From: Actinomycetes bacterium
GTDB lineage: Bacteria; Actinomycetota; Humimicrobiia; JAHJRV01
Reading direction: 5' to 3'
Assembly (NCBI GenBank): GCA_030612085.1
Contig: JAUWOM010000056.1
Coordinates: 1-7,121 of the forward strand
DNA: 7,121 nucleotides
The number at the start of each line of letters is the position of its first letter. The stretch's first letter is position 1. Below, one piece after another: positions 5,249-7,121 of the stretch. The notes beneath the pieces were generated by a model that did not search any database, was not told the origin of the DNA, and saw only the letters and a program-made list of their open reading frames with translations. Made by a program: the position numbers and the translations under genes.

Positions 5249-6403
5249 GATTATTCCATTCCAAAAGAACTTGAGTTGTTACGCAAAACAGTAAAAGAGT
5301 TTGCTGAGAAGGAAATAGCTCCTGTAGTCGAAGATATGGATAGAGAAGGAAAGTTTCCGGAAGAAAATATAAAGAAGATGGCAAAATTGGGTTTAATGGG
5401 ACTTCCCATTTCAAGAAAGTACGGTGGTGCTGGAGCAGGAATGTTAGGATACTGTATTGCTGTAGAGGAGATTGGAAAAGTCTGTAATTCACACGGTACA
5501 ATTTTAGGAGCTCATATATCTCTGTGTTGCATGCCTATTGAAATGTTCGGAACTGAAGCACAAAAACAGAAATATTTAGTTCCGCTTGCAAAAGGAGAGA
5601 AGCTTGGAGCATTTGCTTTAACAGAACCTAATGCTGGCTCAGATGCAGCTGCTATAGAAACTACAGCTATAAGAGATGGTAATTACTATGTATTGAATGG
5701 AACTAAGATATGGATAACCAATGCGGACAGAGCAGATATAATTATAGTTTTAACAGTAACTGATAAAGCACTTGGAGCAAGAGGTGGAGTAACTGCATTT
5801 ATAGTTGAGAAAGGCACACCAGGGCTTTCAGTAGGAACATTAGAGGATAAGATGGGAATTAGAGGTTCAAGTACAGCTGAATTGATATTTGAAGATTGTA
5901 AGGTGCCAAAAGAAAATGTTTTAGGTGATGTTGGAGCAGGATTTATTGTTTTTATGAAAGGTCTTGATTGTGGTAGATTGTCACTTGCTGCGGGTTGTGT
6001 TGGAGGAGCACAGGCATGTTTAGATGCATCAATAAAATTTGCAATGAATAGGATTCAATTTGGAAAACCTATATGGGAAAATCAAGCAATACAATGGATG
6101 ATTGCTGACATGGCAACAGAGGTATATGCTGCGAGGAATATGGTCTATCATGCAATTTGGTTAAGAGGAACAGGTAAAAGATTTACTAAAGAATCAGCAA
6201 TGTGCAAACTTTTTGCATCTGAAATTCTCTGTAGAGCAATTGATACAGCATTACAAATTCATGGGGGTATGGGTTACATGAAAAAGTTTCCAATTGAAAG
6301 AATGTATAGAGATGCAAGAATAACAAGAATCTATGAAGGAACCAATGAAATTCAAAGACTTGTAATAGCTAATATGATTAGCCGGGAAATGAGAAAATCC
6401 TAA
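5246..6403 (+). CDS. bcd: Short-chain acyl-CoA dehydrogenase, butyryl-CoA dehydrogenase-like
   Basis: This FAD enzyme interconverts acyl-CoA (probably butyryl-CoA) and trans-2-enoyl-CoA, exchanging electrons with EtfAB. From the ATG at 5246 it is 385 residues, normal for the family. The N-terminal helical domain (1-120) is followed by the FAD/substrate motif GAFALTEPNAGSDAAA (121-136) and the WIT segment (156-158). The beta-domain includes KMGIRGSSTAELIFEDC (202-218). The C-terminal helical domain has the FAD-contacting QIHGGMGYMKKFPIERMYRD (337-356). The catalytic base is E364 in RIYEGTNEIQR, the position used by short- and medium-chain enzymes. Similarity to clostridial Bcd, judged from memory, is high along the whole length. 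It is cytosolic, with no signal peptide or membrane segment. It precedes etfB by 128 bp, and this neighbourhood is typical of a Bcd-Etf complex. Confidence 0.94.
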   Translation: MDYSIPKELELLRKTVKEFAEKEIAPVVEDMDREGKFPEENIKKMAKLGLMGLPISRKYGGAGAGMLGYCIAVEEIGKVCNSHGTILGAHISLCCMPIEMFGTEAQKQKYLVPLAKGEKLGAFALTEPNAGSDAAAIETTAIRDGNYYVLNGTKIWITNADRADIIIVLTVTDKALGARGGVTAFIVEKGTPGLSVGTLEDKMGIRGSSTAELIFEDCKVPKENVLGDVGAGFIVFMKGLDCGRLSLAAGCVGGAQACLDASIKFAMNRIQFGKPIWENQAIQWMIADMATEVYAARNMVYHAIWLRGTGKRFTKESAMCKLFASEILCRAIDTALQIHGGMGYMKKFPIERMYRDARITRIYEGTNEIQRLVIANMISREMRKS

Positions 6404-6404
6404 A

Positions 6405-6440
6405 AAGGGTCAGGTCTTGACATGAGACATATTATAATAT
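6405..6440. repeat. Possible mobile-element or REP-like scar downstream of bcd
   Basis: Immediately after the bcd stop is AAGGGTCAGGTCTTGACA, then TGAGACAT, then the perfect 12-bp palindrome ATATTATAATAT (6429-6440). The string GGGTCAGGTCTTGAC recalls, from memory and unverified, short sequences found beside Y1/REP-associated transposase genes. The segment also contains a perfect TTGACA (6417-6422) and a perfect TATAAT (6433-6438), but only 10 nt apart, too close for a normal promoter. Weak alternative -10 boxes exist at 6438-6443 and 6441-6446. No transposase gene is present in the window. Confidence 0.3.
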
Positions 6441-6531
6441 TAATAAATTAAAACAGGGAAAATAATTAATAAGCTAAAATAGAGGAAATAGTAATTTAAA
6501 ATTTCAATAATAATTTATTGGAGGAAAAAAT

Positions 6532-7121
6532 ATGAGATTTATTGTTTGTATTAAACAGGTTCCTGATACAACAAATGTTAAAATTGATAAGAGAACAGGT
6601 AGACTTATGAGGGAAGGAATTCCAAGTATTATAAATCCTGAAGATAAAAATGCTTTAGAAGAAGCATTAAAGCTAAAAGAAAAATTTGGTGGAGAAGTAA
6701 TAGTTATATCAATGGGGCCTCCGCAAGCTGATGAAGCTTTGAGAGAAGCAATGGCTATGGGTGCAGATAGAGCAATACTTCTGACTGACAGGGCTTTTGC
6801 TGGAGCTGATACAATGGCTACAGCCTATTCCTTAGGATCTGCCATTAAGAAAATAGGTGAATATGGGTTGGTTCTATGTGGAAGACAGGCGATAGATGGA
6901 GATACTGCACAGGTAGGACCACAATTAGCAGAGTTTTTATCAATTCCTCAAATAACTTATGTTTTAGAGGTGAATATTGAAGATAATAAGATAATCGCAA
7001 TTCAAGAACTTGAGGATAAAAGAGTAAAATGGGAAGCAAAATTACCTGCTCTTCTAACTGTAACTGCAGAGGCAAATAAACCCAGATACCCTTCAGCATA
7101 TGGAATTATGAGTGCATATAG
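6532..7121 (+). CDS. etfB: Electron transfer flavoprotein subunit beta, N-terminal 196 residues, cut by window edge
   Basis: EtfB is the smaller subunit of the Etf heterodimer that exchanges electrons with the acyl-CoA dehydrogenase encoded just upstream. The start is set by GGAGG (6520-6524), 7 nt from the ATG. The frame is open to the edge; about 65 residues of the usual 260 are missing. Visible motifs are VCIKQVPDT (5-13), INPEDKNALEEALKLKE (34-50), SMGPPQADEALREAMAMGADRAILL across 60-84, and the flavin/AMP-binding GRQAIDGDTAQVGPQLAE (117-134). The segment VKIDKRTGRLMREGIPS (16-32) and the motifs after it match EtfB of the electron-bifurcating Bcd-Etf complexes of Acidaminococcus and clostridia, as I remember them. 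Bifurcating chemistry is therefore likely but not proven, since the second FAD site lies partly in EtfA. etfA is expected just beyond the right edge. Confidence 0.94.
   Translation, partial: MRFIVCIKQVPDTTNVKIDKRTGRLMREGIPSIINPEDKNALEEALKLKEKFGGEVIVISMGPPQADEALREAMAMGADRAILLTDRAFAGADTMATAYSLGSAIKKIGEYGLVLCGRQAIDGDTAQVGPQLAEFLSIPQITYVLEVNIEDNKIIAIQELEDKRVKWEAKLPALLTVTAEANKPRYPSAYGIMSAY

Noticed and set aside
1..7121. CRISPR array, prophage, toxin-antitoxin or other defence system
   Set aside because: There are no regularly spaced repeats, no phage or nuclease genes and no paired small genes; every substantial frame belongs to fatty-acid metabolism or the PadR regulator.

Overview
The window is a fatty-acid (butyryl-CoA level) beta-oxidation or butyrate locus from an AT-rich bacterium. 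The genes have clear Shine-Dalgarno (SD) sequences, and a sigma70-type promoter is visible, so the source is a bacterium and not an archaeon. The enzyme set, with an EtfB that matches the electron-bifurcating clostridial type at many remembered positions, suggests an anaerobe: a syntrophic or fermentative clostridium-like organism, or an AT-rich candidate phylum. The species cannot be named from the sequence.

Layout: 1-992 (minus strand) is the first 330 residues of a long-chain acyl-CoA synthetase that runs off the left edge. 993-1392 is a 400-bp, very AT-rich divergent control region with a near-consensus promoter pointing right and several perfect inverted repeats. 1393-1794 encodes a PadR-family regulator. 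Five enzyme or electron-transfer genes follow on the plus strand: thiolase (1976-3154, TTG start), 3-hydroxybutyryl-CoA dehydrogenase (3280-4137), crotonase/enoyl-CoA hydratase (4286-5065), short-chain acyl-CoA dehydrogenase (5246-6403) and EtfB (6532 to beyond the right edge).

Together the enzymes form one turn of the cycle: acyl-CoA to enoyl-CoA (Bcd, with electrons to EtfAB), to 3-hydroxyacyl-CoA (Crt), to 3-oxoacyl-CoA (Hbd, NAD), then thiolysis to acetyl-CoA (Thl). The adjacent acyl-CoA synthetase would activate free fatty acids, which favours the catabolic direction, but the same enzymes make butyryl-CoA when run backwards. The PadR gene between the two arms is the natural candidate regulator of both.

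The unusual parts are non-coding. The five plus-strand gene junctions are 125-181 bp long, which is wide for an operon. They hold a long interrupted hairpin (4167-4220), a 9-bp-arm inverted repeat (5100-5129), a short GC-richer hairpin (1881-1894) and a possible mobile-element scar (6405-6440). No wholly new multi-gene system is visible; the genes are recognisable families.
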